Shown in pieces: positions 7,467-16,027 of a DNA stretch of 63,884 bases (within the stretch, counting starts at the first letter, position 1; each line of letters starts with the position of its first letter). The position numbers and the translations under genes are program-made. The DNA comes from Acinetobacter pragensis. Lineage in GTDB: Bacteria > Pseudomonadota > Gammaproteobacteria > Pseudomonadales > Moraxellaceae. The DNA lies in assembly GCF_001605895.1 (NCBI RefSeq), contig NZ_LUAW01000012.1:1-63884 (forward strand). The letters are read 5' to 3'. Under the pieces are notes generated by a model. The model did not search any database, was not told the origin of the DNA, and was given only the letters and a program-made list of their open reading frames with translations.

Positions 7467-8648
7467 TAATTTTTTCCACCATTTTTTATAAGCCTTCGAC
7501 ATCTCTTTTTGATAATCATAATAGTCATATGTCCCCTGTTCCCCAGGCATCACATGACCAACCATCAGTTCCGCAACATCCCTACTTGTAAACGCACTGA
7601 AATTTGTCCTTGCTGTACGCCGTAAATCATGCATAGACCAATGATCCATTTCAATTTTATAATTCTTCCTTGCAAATTGCATGAAGTTATAAGGGGTATC
7701 TGTTGGCCCACTACGCCCCATTGGCTCTTTGCCATTTTCATGTGGGAAAATGTATTCAGAATTACTCAAATCCATTGCAGACTGAAGCCACGGTTTGATC
7801 TCATCAATAATAGGTCGAACAATGTCCCCTTTACTTTCTCCTGTCTTATGATTTTCATACGGTACTGTCCATGTATTTTTACTAAAATCGAAATCTGATT
7901 TCCGTGCAAGCCTCAACTCACTATATCGATTACCATAAAACAAACATAACTTGAGAAATAAAACATTCCTTAATGATGTTCTAGACTCATCACAAATTTT
8001 AAAAATTAAAGACAACTCATCATCTTGTAATACTCGAACAGTTTTATTTTTCTTAATATTTAAGTCACGCTTTCCAGTGATATGTCTTATGGGATTTTGC
8101 TCAATTAATTTTCGATTAATCCCCCAATCCAAACACTGCTTTGTATTCGTAAGAATGCGATCAGTTATCGATGGCGACTGTTTAAATTGCTCTTCTAGTA
8201 AATCTAACCACATATGTAATGTGATTTGCTCAGCAGGTATGCTACCTAACTTTGGGAAAACATAAAGTTCAAATGATCTTAAATATTGATCTGCATTCTT
8301 TTTATTAGGAATACTATATTTCGCATGCCACTCACGAAATAACGCTTCAAAAGTTATAGCCTCTGTGATCTTGTGAAGCTCTACTTTTTTATGAATACGC
8401 GGGTCATGTCCCTTTTCTAAAATTGCTTTCATTTTCTGCAATTCAATACGAGCTTCTTTAAGACTCATATTTGGATAGGTTCCCAAGTCTAAACGAGCTT
8501 GCTTATCGTTATATCGAAAACGCATCTGAAAAGTGAGTTTTCCTTTTTGAGAAACACGAACGCTCAATCCATCTTGATCAGACTCTGTATGTATAGCTGA
8601 ACGTTCACGATCTAGATTCTTCTTAAGCCACGTATCTGTTAAAGGCAT
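7449..8648 (-). CDS. Tyrosine integrase, P4-like (DUF4102 N-terminus)
   Basis: A 399-residue site-specific recombinase. The N-terminal 90 residues are the arm-binding domain of P4-type integrases (GLSVRVSQKGKLTFQMRFRY, LGTYPNMSLKEARIELQKM). A SAM-like core-binding domain spans about 100-200. The catalytic domain has R241 (GNRYSEL), H340-DLRR with R343, G364-H365 and a Tyr cluster TYDYYDY at 373-379, with Y374 or Y377 as nucleophile. All catalytic residues appear present, so it is probably active. GGTGGAGT precedes the ATG. P4-type integrases often use tRNA ends, but no tRNA is visible beside it, so the attachment site is unknown. It marks the right end of the element. Confidence 0.92.
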   Translation of the reverse strand: MPLTDTWLKKNLDRERSAIHTESDQDGLSVRVSQKGKLTFQMRFRYNDKQARLDLGTYPNMSLKEARIELQKMKAILEKGHDPRIHKKVELHKITEAITFEALFREWHAKYSIPNKKNADQYLRSFELYVFPKLGSIPAEQITLHMWLDLLEEQFKQSPSITDRILTNTKQCLDWGINRKLIEQNPIRHITGKRDLNIKKNKTVRVLQDDELSLIFKICDESRTSLRNVLFLKLCLFYGNRYSELRLARKSDFDFSKNTWTVPYENHKTGESKGDIVRPIIDEIKPWLQSAMDLSNSEYIFPHENGKEPMGRSGPTDTPYNFMQFARKNYKIEMDHWSMHDLRRTARTNFSAFTSRDVAELMVGHVMPGEQGTYDYYDYQKEMSKAYKKWWKKLSNLSS

Positions 8649-8659
8649 TTTACTCCACC

Positions 8660-8719
8660 TGTGTACATATTTTTTTCAAATAGAAAATTCTAGAAAATGT
8701 GTACACACATATGTACACA
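8660..8719. promoter_or_regulatory. Three TGTGTACA-type operator sites upstream of the integrase
   Basis: TGTGTACA occurs at 8660-8667 and 8698-8705 and as its complement TGTACACA at 8712-8719. The last two form a perfect inverted repeat with a CACATA spacer. They lie in the integrase promoter region, fitting a regulator (AlpA-type or integrase itself). Confidence 0.5.
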
Positions 8720-8735
8720 AACATACTGACTAGAC

Positions 8736-8862
8736 TTGAAATCTATTGAATGGGGTTGAAAGATATACCAGATAAAGAATATCAATATTTTTATATTTTT
8801 ACAGCACTTACAATGCTTTTATTATCATATTTGAAATAGGTTGAATGGGCTTGAATAGATAT
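8736..8862. repeat. Two direct copies of a 10-bp-phased TTGAA triplet
   Basis: Copy A (8736-8766) has TTGAA at 8736, 8746 and 8756. Copy B (8831-8862) has TTGAA at 8831, 8841 and 8851. Copies share TTGAATGGG and TTGAA.AGATAT context and lie 95 bp apart. One-helical-turn spacing suggests multimeric protein binding, such as integrase arm sites. Confidence 0.55.
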
Positions 8863-9155
8863 CAAATATTTGGGTGGGAAATGATAGCGAAGGTACGGCG
8901 CTGAGCGACCTGCGCCGCTAGTTCTTGTTTAAAGCTCATGGAAAGACACCTGCTGCAGACGCGCAGCGCAAAAGATCAAATCTGATCAATATCAAAAATT
9001 GGCGATATTGTAGCAGATTTTTCTGCAGATTTTTCTATTGCAAATGGCTTCTGCAAAATGGATGCCGCGCAGCAATTCAAGTCAAAGTGAGAACCGCGGC
9101 AAAAGTTGAGGATTGCCCCCGCGCTGCGGCATATTCGGGCTCATCCATTGAAAAA
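8863..9155. other. Element/core junction zone without a convincing gene
   Basis: Between the phased repeats and the c-di-GMP gene the composition changes from AT-rich to core-like near 8890. A short direct repeat GCAGATTTTTCT occurs twice near 9012-9035. An 84-codon open frame at 8925-9179 overlaps the end of the next gene and has no family features, so I do not call it. The right attachment site probably lies within 8740-9150. Confidence 0.4.
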
Positions 9156-11213
9156 TTAAAGATATTCAGATGCCTCTAAGCGCGCCACCCCGACTGGCAG
9201 TCCAAGCAGATAGCCCTGCAGCTGCTGGCAGCCCAGACGGGTCAGTATTTCAGCCTGCAGCGGGGTCTCAATGCCTTCTGCAGTCACCACCAGCCCCAGC
9301 TTAATGGCCAGCTGGATGATGCTTTCCAAGATCATTTCTTCTTTTGAGTTAGGGGTTAAATCATAAATAAATTCTTTATCTATTTTCAGCTCATCCACTG
9401 GCAAATTTTTCAAATACAGGAAGCTGGAATGACCGGTGCCGAAATCATCAATCGCCAGCTTGATGCCCATCTGGCGCAGGCATTCCAAAGTGCGGATACT
9501 GTTTTCAATATGGTGCATTGCTGTCGATTCAGTAATCTCAATCATCAAATAGCTGGGATCGACCTGATACTTTTTCATCAGTTCATCCAACGTGGAAAAC
9601 AGAGGCTTATGCTCGAACTGAATGGCTGATAAATTGACTGAAATCGGCAAAAATTGCGGATGGGTATGCTCCCACGCTTTAATTTGCTTGCAGGCCTCTT
9701 CCAGCGCCCAATAGCCCATACGGATAATAAGTCCGGTTTTTTCCGCTCCGCGGATAAACATATTCGGCGTCAGCATGCCAAGGCTCGGATGCTTCCAGCG
9801 GATCAACGCCTCTACCCCGCAAATACCGCGCTCACAGGCTTTAAATTTCGGCTGATAAAATAATACAAACTGCTGGTCTTCGACCGCTTTATACAGGTCA
9901 TTAATCAGCTTCGTCTGGCTCTTGGCTTCAGTTTGGTCTGTACTGTAGCAAAAGAGCGAATAAGTATTGCGCCCCTGATCTTTTGACGTCAGCATGGCGG
10001 CATCAGCATTAATCAGCAAATCCTGCAAATTGCTGCCATGCTCAGGATACATGGCAATGCCTATACTGCCCGATACGTTGATTTCTTTGCCGGCAATTAA
10101 AAAGCTGTCCTGTATCAATTCCAAAATTTTCTCTGCGGCGGCGGATGCCTGCTCTGACGTTGCGCTCTCCAGCACCATCAGAAATTCATCTCCGCCAATG
10201 CGCAGCAGCTTAGAACGGTCATCCAGCAGGCGGTGCAAACGGTTGGCAAGCTGAATCAGCAGCTGGTCGCCGACATGATGGCCAAAAACATCATTCACCG
10301 CTTTAAAACGGTCTAAATCGATATAAAGAAAAGCGATTTGGTCTTTTTGATAGCGCTGATCCGTAAATAAAAAATGCGCATACTCGGCCAGAAACAGCCT
10401 GTTCGGCAATTTAGTTAAATTATCCTGCACAGCCAAATTGGCCAGTTCCCGATTGGCCTTGGTCAGCTGCCTGCTGCGCTCTTCTAGACGCCGCTCCAGC
10501 ATAGCCACAAAAAATGCCACAATCAGAACCAGACAGGTCATAAAGATGACGGTCAGCAGCTGCAGATCAAATCCTTTTGCCCGCTGTATACTTACAGCAG
10601 CATCAATTGGCACAAAACTCATCGCCGCCATGCCTGTGTAATGCATAACGACTATGGTCATGGTTAAGGTAAATGCGATTGCAAATTTCAGCGCGACTCT
10701 AAAGTGCCTTGCATGCTTATTGCGAAATGCCAGCAAAAAGGTGATCCATGACCCGCCGACCGCAATCAAGACAGAACAAATGGCTAAAATGGGGTCATAA
10801 CGGATGATGTAGCCTTGAATATCCAAAGCCATCATGCCGGTATAGTGCATGCCAGAGATCCCCAGACCCATCAGCACAGCGCCTAAAGTCAGCCGGAACA
10901 GCGGCAGAGTAAAACGGGTGGTCAGCCAAATAGCAAAAATGGAAGCCACGAAAGCAATGATATATGAGGCAAAAGTTAGGCCCATATGGAATGACTGCGC
11001 GCCGGGCATATGACTGGCCAAGATTGCAATAAAATGCATGCACCAGATGGCTGCGCCCAGCAGCGCTCCGCTAAAAACTAAAATCAGCCATTCATGTTTT
11101 GGCCTAGATCCGCGGAATAGTGACTGTTCCAAAGAAACAGCAAAATAACATGCCAGCAAAGCAACGATGGCTGAGCCCAATACCAGACTGTAATCATATT
11201 GTATATGCGTCAT
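9156..11213 (-). CDS. MHYT-GGDEF-EAL cyclic-di-GMP enzyme
   Basis: A 685-residue membrane protein. The first 240 residues have about seven hydrophobic segments with the MHYT sensor pattern repeated (WCMHFIAI, GMHYTGMMA, VMHYTGMAAM), a domain proposed to sense a diatomic gas through bound metal. A GGDEF domain follows (TKLPNRLFL and RIGGDEFLMV), then an EAL domain (VEALIRWKHP, EITES, DDFGTGHSSF, AEGIET). Diguanylate cyclase and phosphodiesterase signature residues are both present, so either or both activities are possible. ATG at 11213 is preferred over an upstream TTG at 11231, with GGAA upstream. It is a single gene adjoining the element. Confidence 0.9.
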   Translation of the reverse strand: MTHIQYDYSLVLGSAIVALLACYFAVSLEQSLFRGSRPKHEWLILVFSGALLGAAIWCMHFIAILASHMPGAQSFHMGLTFASYIIAFVASIFAIWLTTRFTLPLFRLTLGAVLMGLGISGMHYTGMMALDIQGYIIRYDPILAICSVLIAVGGSWITFLLAFRNKHARHFRVALKFAIAFTLTMTIVVMHYTGMAAMSFVPIDAAVSIQRAKGFDLQLLTVIFMTCLVLIVAFFVAMLERRLEERSRQLTKANRELANLAVQDNLTKLPNRLFLAEYAHFLFTDQRYQKDQIAFLYIDLDRFKAVNDVFGHHVGDQLLIQLANRLHRLLDDRSKLLRIGGDEFLMVLESATSEQASAAAEKILELIQDSFLIAGKEINVSGSIGIAMYPEHGSNLQDLLINADAAMLTSKDQGRNTYSLFCYSTDQTEAKSQTKLINDLYKAVEDQQFVLFYQPKFKACERGICGVEALIRWKHPSLGMLTPNMFIRGAEKTGLIIRMGYWALEEACKQIKAWEHTHPQFLPISVNLSAIQFEHKPLFSTLDELMKKYQVDPSYLMIEITESTAMHHIENSIRTLECLRQMGIKLAIDDFGTGHSSFLYLKNLPVDELKIDKEFIYDLTPNSKEEMILESIIQLAIKLGLVVTAEGIETPLQAEILTRLGCQQLQGYLLGLPVGVARLEASEYL

Positions 11214-11505
11214 AAAAAAGATTCCGCACAAGCCTTTGCTATTATTCTGTTCAAATTTAAATGACCGGTATTTTTAGGGTGAATTGCCTTAAAATAAAAA
11301 AGAAAATTATCGGCAATAAAAAAATAATAAACCTAGAATCTTATACTCTCCTGCTTAGGTCAAGCATTTCTTCCATGTTTTAAAGCGACTTGTTTATTTA
11401 ATAAAAAAACTTGCAAATCAATCACTAAAATTTTAAAAAATAGAGAACCACTTACGATTCATCTTCCGCAGCAAACCGGCTCGAATTGATCAAATAGCGC
11501 GCATA

Positions 11506-11541
11506 AAAAAACCAGCAGGCCGAAGCATGCTGGTTTTTTTA
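11506..11541. terminator. Terminator downstream of prc
   Basis: AACCAGCA pairs with TGCTGGTT; A and T runs extend the stem on both sides, so it works in either direction. It lies in the 346-base gap 11214-11559, where nothing else is recognised besides the promoter side of the MHYT gene. Confidence 0.85.
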
Positions 11542-11559
11542 ACTTTCAAAGCGATGAGA

Positions 11560-13761
11560 TCAGCGGCCAGCTTTGGCTGGACCTTGAAGTTTTGCATAAT
11601 CCAGCAGCACACTTGCGGCTTCTGAAATAAAGGCTTCATCTTCTGGCAATGACGGACGCTGATTGGCTTTCATTTTGGCGCGGGTTTCTACCAGCGCATC
11701 CATCGACGCCTGATAACTTTCCCAGTTGCCAAAAGGCTTTAAGCCTGTTGCCTTACGGCGCTCATTTTCAGCAGCCAGTGTTTTTTGCTCCATATCCAGC
11801 AATTCAGCTTTGCGCTTTTGCAAATCCAGCACAACCTGTTTTTGATCATCCGCTTTTTTCGCCAAAGCAGTGCGCTGCTCCAGATACTTAAACTGAGGAT
11901 CCAAGCTGACCCGCTGCTGCGAGGATTTCACCAAATCCGGCACATAATTTTGAATAGAACCTTCACGCTTGAATGGCGCAGTCGGAATAGTATCCCACTT
12001 CAGCGCATTCTTGGCTTTACGCTCACCGAATTCTTCATTGTAGATATCGACCAGCTTAATGTCCGGCACCACCCCTTTGTTTTGCGTACTGCCGCCTGTT
12101 ACGCGGTAGAATTTACGCTGCGTTAATGTCGCCTGCCCATAGGCTAAAGAATCCAGCTGCACTTGCGCTGTGCCTTTCCCTGTGGTGGTGCTGCCGATCA
12201 CAATGCCGCGCTCATAATCCTGAATGGCTGCAGAATAAATTTCACTGGCTGATGCCGATGCCAGATTAATCAGCACGGCCATTGGGCCTGCATAGGTTTG
12301 CGCGCCGCCGTCATCATCTTCAAATACGCTGACATTGCCATTGCCGTCACGGATCTGCACCACTGGGCCTGACTTGATCACTTGCCCCAGCATGCGCGCT
12401 ACTTCTTCCAAAGAGCCGCCCGGGTTGTTGCGCAGGTCGATAATAATGCCTTCGACATTTTGCGCATCCAGCGATTTCAGCGCTTTATTGGTATCTTCTG
12501 AAACAGAGCGGTAATCCGCTCCGGCACGGCGCGCGCGGTAATTCAGATAGAAAGATGGAATCTCAATCACACCGAATTTATGCTTTTTGCCATCGCGTTC
12601 AATTTCGACTGTGCGTGAGCGCACGCCCGCATCTTCTTCCTGAATCACATCCCGCACAATAGTTACATTGCGCGCCTGACTCATTGATGCGCCTGCGCCC
12701 AGTAAGCGCAGCGTGACTTTAGTGCCGCGCTTGCCGCGGATCAAGCCGACAATTTCATTGCTTGGCCAGCCAATCACATCCACCATTTTATCGCCGTCTT
12801 GCGCGACGCCGATAATGCGGTCGCCCGCTTTAACTTGGCCTGATTTGCTGGCTGGGCCGCCTTCGACGATGGTTTCAATTTTAGTATAGTCTTCATTGCC
12901 GCGGTCAGGACGAATGGATACCCCCACCCCTTCCAGCTGCAGTGTGGTTTGACGGTTCAGTTCCATCGCATCCACGGGCGGGAAGTAGTTGCTGTGCGGA
13001 TCATAAGTCAGCATCATGGCATTCAGCGTTTTATCCAGCACATCATCACTCTTCAAGCGGCTGACCCGCTCCAGCTGACGGGTAAAGCGCTTGGTCAGGG
13101 TCTGAACAGGCGTTAAATCTTCCGGACCAGTCAAATCCTGCCCATTGGCTAATTCAGGATTGTCTTTCAGCGCTTTTTGTTTCGCTAATTCTTCTTCTTT
13201 GCTGATTGTTAAATTAATCAGCTGAGACACCAGCATTTTATTCCAATGCGCACGCTGCTCTGCTTCAGATTTAAAGAATGGGGCTTTTTCACGGTCCGTT
13301 TCAATAAATGTATTCGACTGATTCAGATTCTGCGGTTTTTTCAATTCTGCCAGCATATGGCTGTAAAACTGCTTTAAGCGATCACGATACTGCGCATGAA
13401 TTTCATACGGGCCAGACAAATTTCCAGCTTTTAAATTTGCGCCGAAATTTGCACCGAAACGCTTTTTGTAATCCGCCACTTCAGAGGCTAAAAACAGCGT
13501 ATGTTCAGGATCCAGACTGTCAATATAAAAGTCTAAAATGCGGTTGGAGGTGTTGGCATCCAAACGCTGATTCAGATAATGCTGACGATCCACCAAGGTT
13601 GCCAATTGACGGGAAACCAAAGCTTGCTCTTGTGAAGGCTGAATCGTATTTGAAGCAGCGGTTGCCGCAGTTTCCGCAGCAATTGCCTCATTGACAACAT
13701 GAGTGAAAAATAAACCGCCTGTTGCTAAGGCAACGGCGCAAGCGATACTTTGAAGTTTCAT
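11560..13761 (-). CDS. prc: Tail-specific (C-terminal processing) protease Prc
   Basis: A 733-residue S41A protease that degrades periplasmic proteins with nonpolar C-termini and trims cell-wall-related substrates. MKLQSIACAVALATGGLFFT is a signal peptide. That supports the ATG at 13761 over an in-frame TTG eleven codons upstream. A PDZ domain is visible (GVGVSIRPD, KAGDRIIGV). The catalytic triad of E. coli Prc is conserved in register: Ser in SASASEIY (residue 504), Asp 11 residues later (QDYERG) and Lys in TTGKGTAQ (529). The C-terminal DUF3340-like tail is charged. It is divergent from nagZ and is followed by the terminator at 11506. Confidence 0.95.
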   Translation of the reverse strand: MKLQSIACAVALATGGLFFTHVVNEAIAAETAATAASNTIQPSQEQALVSRQLATLVDRQHYLNQRLDANTSNRILDFYIDSLDPEHTLFLASEVADYKKRFGANFGANLKAGNLSGPYEIHAQYRDRLKQFYSHMLAELKKPQNLNQSNTFIETDREKAPFFKSEAEQRAHWNKMLVSQLINLTISKEEELAKQKALKDNPELANGQDLTGPEDLTPVQTLTKRFTRQLERVSRLKSDDVLDKTLNAMMLTYDPHSNYFPPVDAMELNRQTTLQLEGVGVSIRPDRGNEDYTKIETIVEGGPASKSGQVKAGDRIIGVAQDGDKMVDVIGWPSNEIVGLIRGKRGTKVTLRLLGAGASMSQARNVTIVRDVIQEEDAGVRSRTVEIERDGKKHKFGVIEIPSFYLNYRARRAGADYRSVSEDTNKALKSLDAQNVEGIIIDLRNNPGGSLEEVARMLGQVIKSGPVVQIRDGNGNVSVFEDDDGGAQTYAGPMAVLINLASASASEIYSAAIQDYERGIVIGSTTTGKGTAQVQLDSLAYGQATLTQRKFYRVTGGSTQNKGVVPDIKLVDIYNEEFGERKAKNALKWDTIPTAPFKREGSIQNYVPDLVKSSQQRVSLDPQFKYLEQRTALAKKADDQKQVVLDLQKRKAELLDMEQKTLAAENERRKATGLKPFGNWESYQASMDALVETRAKMKANQRPSLPEDEAFISEAASVLLDYAKLQGPAKAGR

Positions 13762-13960
13762 AAATATGTCGTACTTCCTTGGTCTTCTAACCAAAATTGC
13801 CGTGTCATTTTTTGACTTGAACTGAATATTTTCAAAATCTTAAATGACTTAATCTGTTTATGTCGTGTAGTTTTATCATAATCTGTGCTGACAAAGTGTA
13901 GCAAAACATTGCAGAATTCAGGTATTGTTTTCCCTGAAAATTCCAATACGGACCCCCAAT

Positions 13961-14986
13961 ATGATTGGCGCATTAATGCTCGACATTGCTGGCACAGAAC
14001 TTACTCAAGAAGATATTGAACTATTGCAGGCTCCGCAAGTCGGCGGCATGATTTTATTTGGCCGAAATATCGAGTCGCCAGAGCAGGTCCGCGCTTTAAC
14101 CGATCATATGCGCCAAGTCCGTCCCGACATTTTAATTGCCGTCGATCAGGAAGGCGGACGCGTACAGCGCTTAAAAAATGGTTTTACCCTGCTGCCTGCT
14201 ATGGGCAAGTTTGGCGAACTTTACTTAAGCCAACCTGAAAAAGCGGTTGAACTGGCCGAACAATGCGGCTGGCTGATGGCGGCGGAAGTTCTGGCTGTCG
14301 GCATTGATTTCAGTTTTGCGCCTGTTCTGGACTTGAATGATATCAGCGACGTCATCGGTGACCGCAGTTTTGCTCAAAACATGCAGGATATTGTTCCGCT
14401 GGCCAGCGCATTCCTCAAAGGCATGAAACGCGCAGGCATGGCGTCAACAGGCAAGCATTTCCCGGGCCATGGCTCAGTCAAGGCAGATTCGCATGTCGCC
14501 GCTGCCGTGGACTCGCGCAGCTATGATGAAATTTACCAAAAAGACATGCAGAGCTTTATTCAGCTGATGCCGCAGCTCGATGCGCTCATGCCGGCTCATG
14601 TAATTTACGATCAGATCGACCCAAACCCAGCGGGCTTTTCTCCTTACTGGATTCAAAAAGTTTTACGTCAGGAATTAAAATTTGACGGCGTTTTATTTTC
14701 AGATGACCTCAGCATGCAGGCAGCCTGTGTCGCTGGCGGCGCGGATGCCCGCATTCAAGCCGCTTTAAATGCGGGCTGCGATATGGGCTTGGTCTGCAAC
14801 AACCGTGAATCCGCCTGTACTGCATTGGATGGCATTGCTGACCTGCCGATGCCGAATCAGCAGCGCCTTGAACGCATGCGCGGCCAAATTCCTGCCTTAA
14901 GCGTTGGACAGCAGCTGGATTTAGGCCCAAATTGGGCGCGTACACGCGACACGGTTCTGGCATTTAAAAACCAATTCAGCGCTTAA
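13961..14986 (+). CDS. nagZ: Beta-N-acetylhexosaminidase NagZ
   Basis: A 341-residue glycoside hydrolase family 3 enzyme. In the cytoplasm it removes GlcNAc from anhydro-muropeptides during peptidoglycan recycling, producing the signals linked to beta-lactamase induction in some bacteria. The motif KHFPGHGSVKADSH carries the catalytic His on a flexible loop, and LFSDDLSM carries the Asp nucleophile. DQEGGRVQRL and GGMILFGRN are also family signatures. The ATG at 13961 (MIGALMLDIAG) is used; an upstream in-frame TTG at 13925 adds an unlikely extension. Divergent from prc and followed by a strong terminator. Confidence 0.95.
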   Translation: MIGALMLDIAGTELTQEDIELLQAPQVGGMILFGRNIESPEQVRALTDHMRQVRPDILIAVDQEGGRVQRLKNGFTLLPAMGKFGELYLSQPEKAVELAEQCGWLMAAEVLAVGIDFSFAPVLDLNDISDVIGDRSFAQNMQDIVPLASAFLKGMKRAGMASTGKHFPGHGSVKADSHVAAAVDSRSYDEIYQKDMQSFIQLMPQLDALMPAHVIYDQIDPNPAGFSPYWIQKVLRQELKFDGVLFSDDLSMQAACVAGGADARIQAALNAGCDMGLVCNNRESACTALDGIADLPMPNQQRLERMRGQIPALSVGQQLDLGPNWARTRDTVLAFKNQFSA

Positions 14987-15009
14987 GCGGATTAGGTTTA
15001 AAAATTAAT

Positions 15010-15038
15010 AAAAGGAACACGACATCGTGTTCCTTTTT
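15010..15038 (+). terminator. Terminator after nagZ
   Basis: AAAGGAACACGA pairs with TCGTGTTCCTTT around a two- to four-base loop, followed by T residues. Confidence 0.85.
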
Positions 15039-15127
15039 GATTATCATGATAAAAAAGCAGGTTCACTGCGGCACAACCCATATTAAAAAAATCAAAGTTT
15101 AAAAATAATCTTTAAGGCTCAGTTGTT

Positions 15128-16000
15128 ATGGCTCAAAATTTATCTGAACACCGGCATATTTCATTTACAGCGCATTACACCGGCTACATTTGGTACAGCA
15201 TGGGCATCTCCCACCCCGTTTTCGCCACCAGTAAAGGCAAGTTTTTAGCCAAAATCCTGCACCCGCTAGAAAGCTGGGCGGAAAAAAATGTCGGCGGCAG
15301 CATGCGCACTACGCTGAAACAGCGTCACAGCATGATAGACCAAGAGCTGAAAGCGCTCATTCAGCAATACCCGGATTTACAGATTTTAGAAATTGCCTGC
15401 GGCCTTTCGCCGCGCAGCTGGAACTTCAGGCAGCAGTTTCCGAACATCAATTACCGCGAACTCGATTTGCCCGATATGGCAAAAATGAAAACCCGTGCGC
15501 TGCAGCAGCTGGATGATCAAGCGCCTGAGGTCCTGACCGCAGACATCTTCACTCAAGATTTTGAAAAAATCTTTCAGCAATTTGACTCAAACCGCCCGCT
15601 TGCCATCATCAGTGAAGGCTTGATCAATTATTTTGATAAAACCATGCTGAATAAGCTGCTGCAAGGCATCACCGAATATGGACAGGACTTTATTGAGCTG
15701 CATTACATCACGGATATTTATCCAGAGCCTGTCAAAAATAAACTGGCCAATTTTATTTGGACCAGCAGCAAACTTTTGAAAGTCATGTCACGCAGTTCAT
15801 TTACTTTTCATTTTATCAATCCGCAGGAAGCCCAGACTTTTTTCAGCAATGCCGGCTTCACTCAAGTCAGCGTGCTTCAGCCGGCTGCTTACTTCCAGAC
15901 ACCGGCCAGCAGCAATGTGATTTCTTTTCAGAATCCAGATGAACATGGCGGCGATTTAGTCTGGGTCATTCATGCGGCAATAAAAAAACAGCGCTCTTAG
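15128..16000 (+). CDS. LCM/TcmP-type SAM-dependent methyltransferase
   Basis: A 290-residue protein of the COG3315-like O-methyltransferase group (leucine carboxyl methyltransferase and polyketide methyltransferase relatives). The motif I region is ILEIACGLSPRSW near residues 80-92. The next strand is NYRELDLPDMAKMK, and the acceptor side has IISEGLINYFD. The Cys-Gly form of motif I is common in this group. The substrate cannot be told from sequence. ATG 15128 has AAGG 11 bases upstream. The last eleven codons lie inside a very long inverted repeat that also ends the convergent hydrolase gene. Confidence 0.8.
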   Translation: MAQNLSEHRHISFTAHYTGYIWYSMGISHPVFATSKGKFLAKILHPLESWAEKNVGGSMRTTLKQRHSMIDQELKALIQQYPDLQILEIACGLSPRSWNFRQQFPNINYRELDLPDMAKMKTRALQQLDDQAPEVLTADIFTQDFEKIFQQFDSNRPLAIISEGLINYFDKTMLNKLLQGITEYGQDFIELHYITDIYPEPVKNKLANFIWTSSKLLKVMSRSSFTFHFINPQEAQTFFSNAGFTQVSVLQPAAYFQTPASSNVISFQNPDEHGGDLVWVIHAAIKKQRS

Positions 16001-16026
16001 CGCTGTTTTTTTATTGCCGCATGAAT
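15968..16026. terminator. 59-bp perfect snap-back repeat between convergent genes
   Basis: Two 27-base arms are perfect complements around a 5-base loop TCTTA. The inner arms are AAAAAACAGCGC and GCGCTGTTTTTT. The outer part copies the methyltransferase's own terminal codons (ATTCATGCGGCAATA) as ATTGCCGCATGAAT. The methyltransferase stop lies at the loop edge and the hydrolase stop lies just outside the right arm. It works as a bidirectional terminator but is far longer than usual. Confidence 0.85.
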
Positions 16027-16027
16027 T

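Noticed and set aside
8863..9155. Search for a tRNA or tmRNA as attachment site
   Set aside because: P4-type integrases often use these, but no cloverleaf, CCA-proximal T-arm or tmRNA tag was found on either strand.
8925..9179. 84-codon open frame in the junction zone
   Set aside because: Cysteine- and arginine-rich shadow-like sequence, no ribosome binding site, overlaps the end of the c-di-GMP gene.
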